This document shows, in pieces, positions 33,138 to 33,338 of a DNA stretch of 33,338 nt. Under the pieces are notes generated by a model. That model ran no database searches and was not told the origin of the DNA. It saw nothing but the letters and a program-made list of their open reading frames with translations. Each line of letters starts with the position of its first letter. The stretch's first letter is position 1. The position numbers and the translations under genes are program-made. Origin of the DNA: JBCDCE01 sp039182515 (GTDB lineage Bacteria; Pseudomonadota; Alphaproteobacteria; Rhodobacterales; Rhodobacteraceae); NCBI GenBank assembly GCA_039182515.1, contig JBCDCE010000045.1:1-33338 (forward strand). Direction: 5' to 3'.

Positions 33138-33338
33138 TCAATCCTTCAAGACATCCGTAATGACTGTGTTGAGATCTTGTGCGTTTGCTCGCGGAAGCGG
33201 GATGTAGTCGGCTCGCGCATGTTGTGCAAGCGCATTGAGCTTGGGGTTGGGGCGCTTGCCGGTGTCGATCACGAGAGCCTCGAGGCCGTGCATTGGAAAG
33301 GTCCGCGCGATGTCATCAGCTTGTGTCCCCGCGGGGAC
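33138..33338 (-). CDS. bchD: Magnesium chelatase subunit D (3' end only)
   Basis: The last 66 codons and the stop of a gene that enters from beyond the window. The visible protein includes ALVIDTGKRPNPKLNALAQH and DYIPLPRANAQDLNTVITDV, which match the end of the integrin-I-like domain of BchD. BchD forms the ATPase motor with BchI for the chelatase whose porphyrin-binding part is BchH (7910-11425). bchO follows 2 bp after its stop, the usual order. A palindrome of the parS-like family lies in its coding sequence at the window edge. Confidence 0.9.
   Translation of the reverse strand, partial: VPAGTQADDIARTFPMHGLEALVIDTGKRPNPKLNALAQHARADYIPLPRANAQDLNTVITDVLKD
33325..33338. repeat. GTCCCC palindrome inside bchD (candidate parS)
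   Basis: GTCCCCGCGGGGAC is a perfect 14-bp palindrome whose last base is the last base of the window. The T at 33324 suggests it may continue outward. It is identical to the core of the copy in parA and, read on the minus strand, encodes part of VPAGTQ of BchD. Confidence 0.6.

Noticed and set aside
1..33338. Insertion sequences, CRISPR arrays, tRNA or rRNA genes
   Set aside because: I saw no transposase, regular repeat-spacer array or structural RNA gene in the window.

Overview
The window reads as part of an aerobic anoxygenic phototroph of the Roseobacter group (Rhodobacterales, Alphaproteobacteria). It carries a bacteriochlorophyll/reaction-centre superoperon with the oxygen-dependent cyclase acsF, the regulators ppsR and ppaA, and a plasmid-type replication and partition module. 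I infer that the photosynthesis genes sit on an extrachromosomal replicon, or on a former plasmid integrated elsewhere. All assignments come from reading the sequence; no database search was run.

Layout. (1) 1-1938: homogentisate 1,2-dioxygenase (hmgA) and a divergent MarR-type regulator. (2) 2040-4294: ppsR and ppaA on the minus strand. They are separated from the biosynthetic operon by two tandem TGT-N12-ACA boxes (4470-4511). (3) 4570-19848: one tightly packed plus-strand operon, bchF-N-B-H-L-M, lhaA, puhA-B-C, a 98-residue ORF, acsF, puhE, hemA. Most junctions overlap by 1-17 nt. (4) 19961-21206: a Tat-exported pseudoazurin and a convergent, unrecognised membrane-anchored protein. (5) 21412-28736: a LacI-family regulator with a perfect 18-bp operator palindrome, followed by a sugar/glycoside ABC transporter with a GH63-like glycosidase. 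(6) 28733-32255: a DnaA-like replicase (minus), a 447-bp intergenic region that looks like an origin, then parA and parB (plus). (7) 32281-33338: bchO and the 3' end of bchD (minus), so photosynthesis genes resume beyond the replication module.

How it works together. The bch genes make bacteriochlorophyll: hemA makes 5-aminolevulinate; BchH acts with the BchI/BchD partners, of which BchD is partly visible; then BchM, AcsF, BchN/B/L and BchF. The puh genes and lhaA make and assemble reaction-centre and light-harvesting complexes. PpsR with its antagonist PpaA probably controls the operon through the tandem boxes. The pseudoazurin may carry periplasmic electrons.

The least explained signals are: a family of GTCCCC(gc/at)GGGGAC palindromes at four places around parAB, two of them inside coding sequence; related TGTCCCC half-site repeats in the probable origin; and an ABC permease carrying a DUF11-like extracytoplasmic insert.
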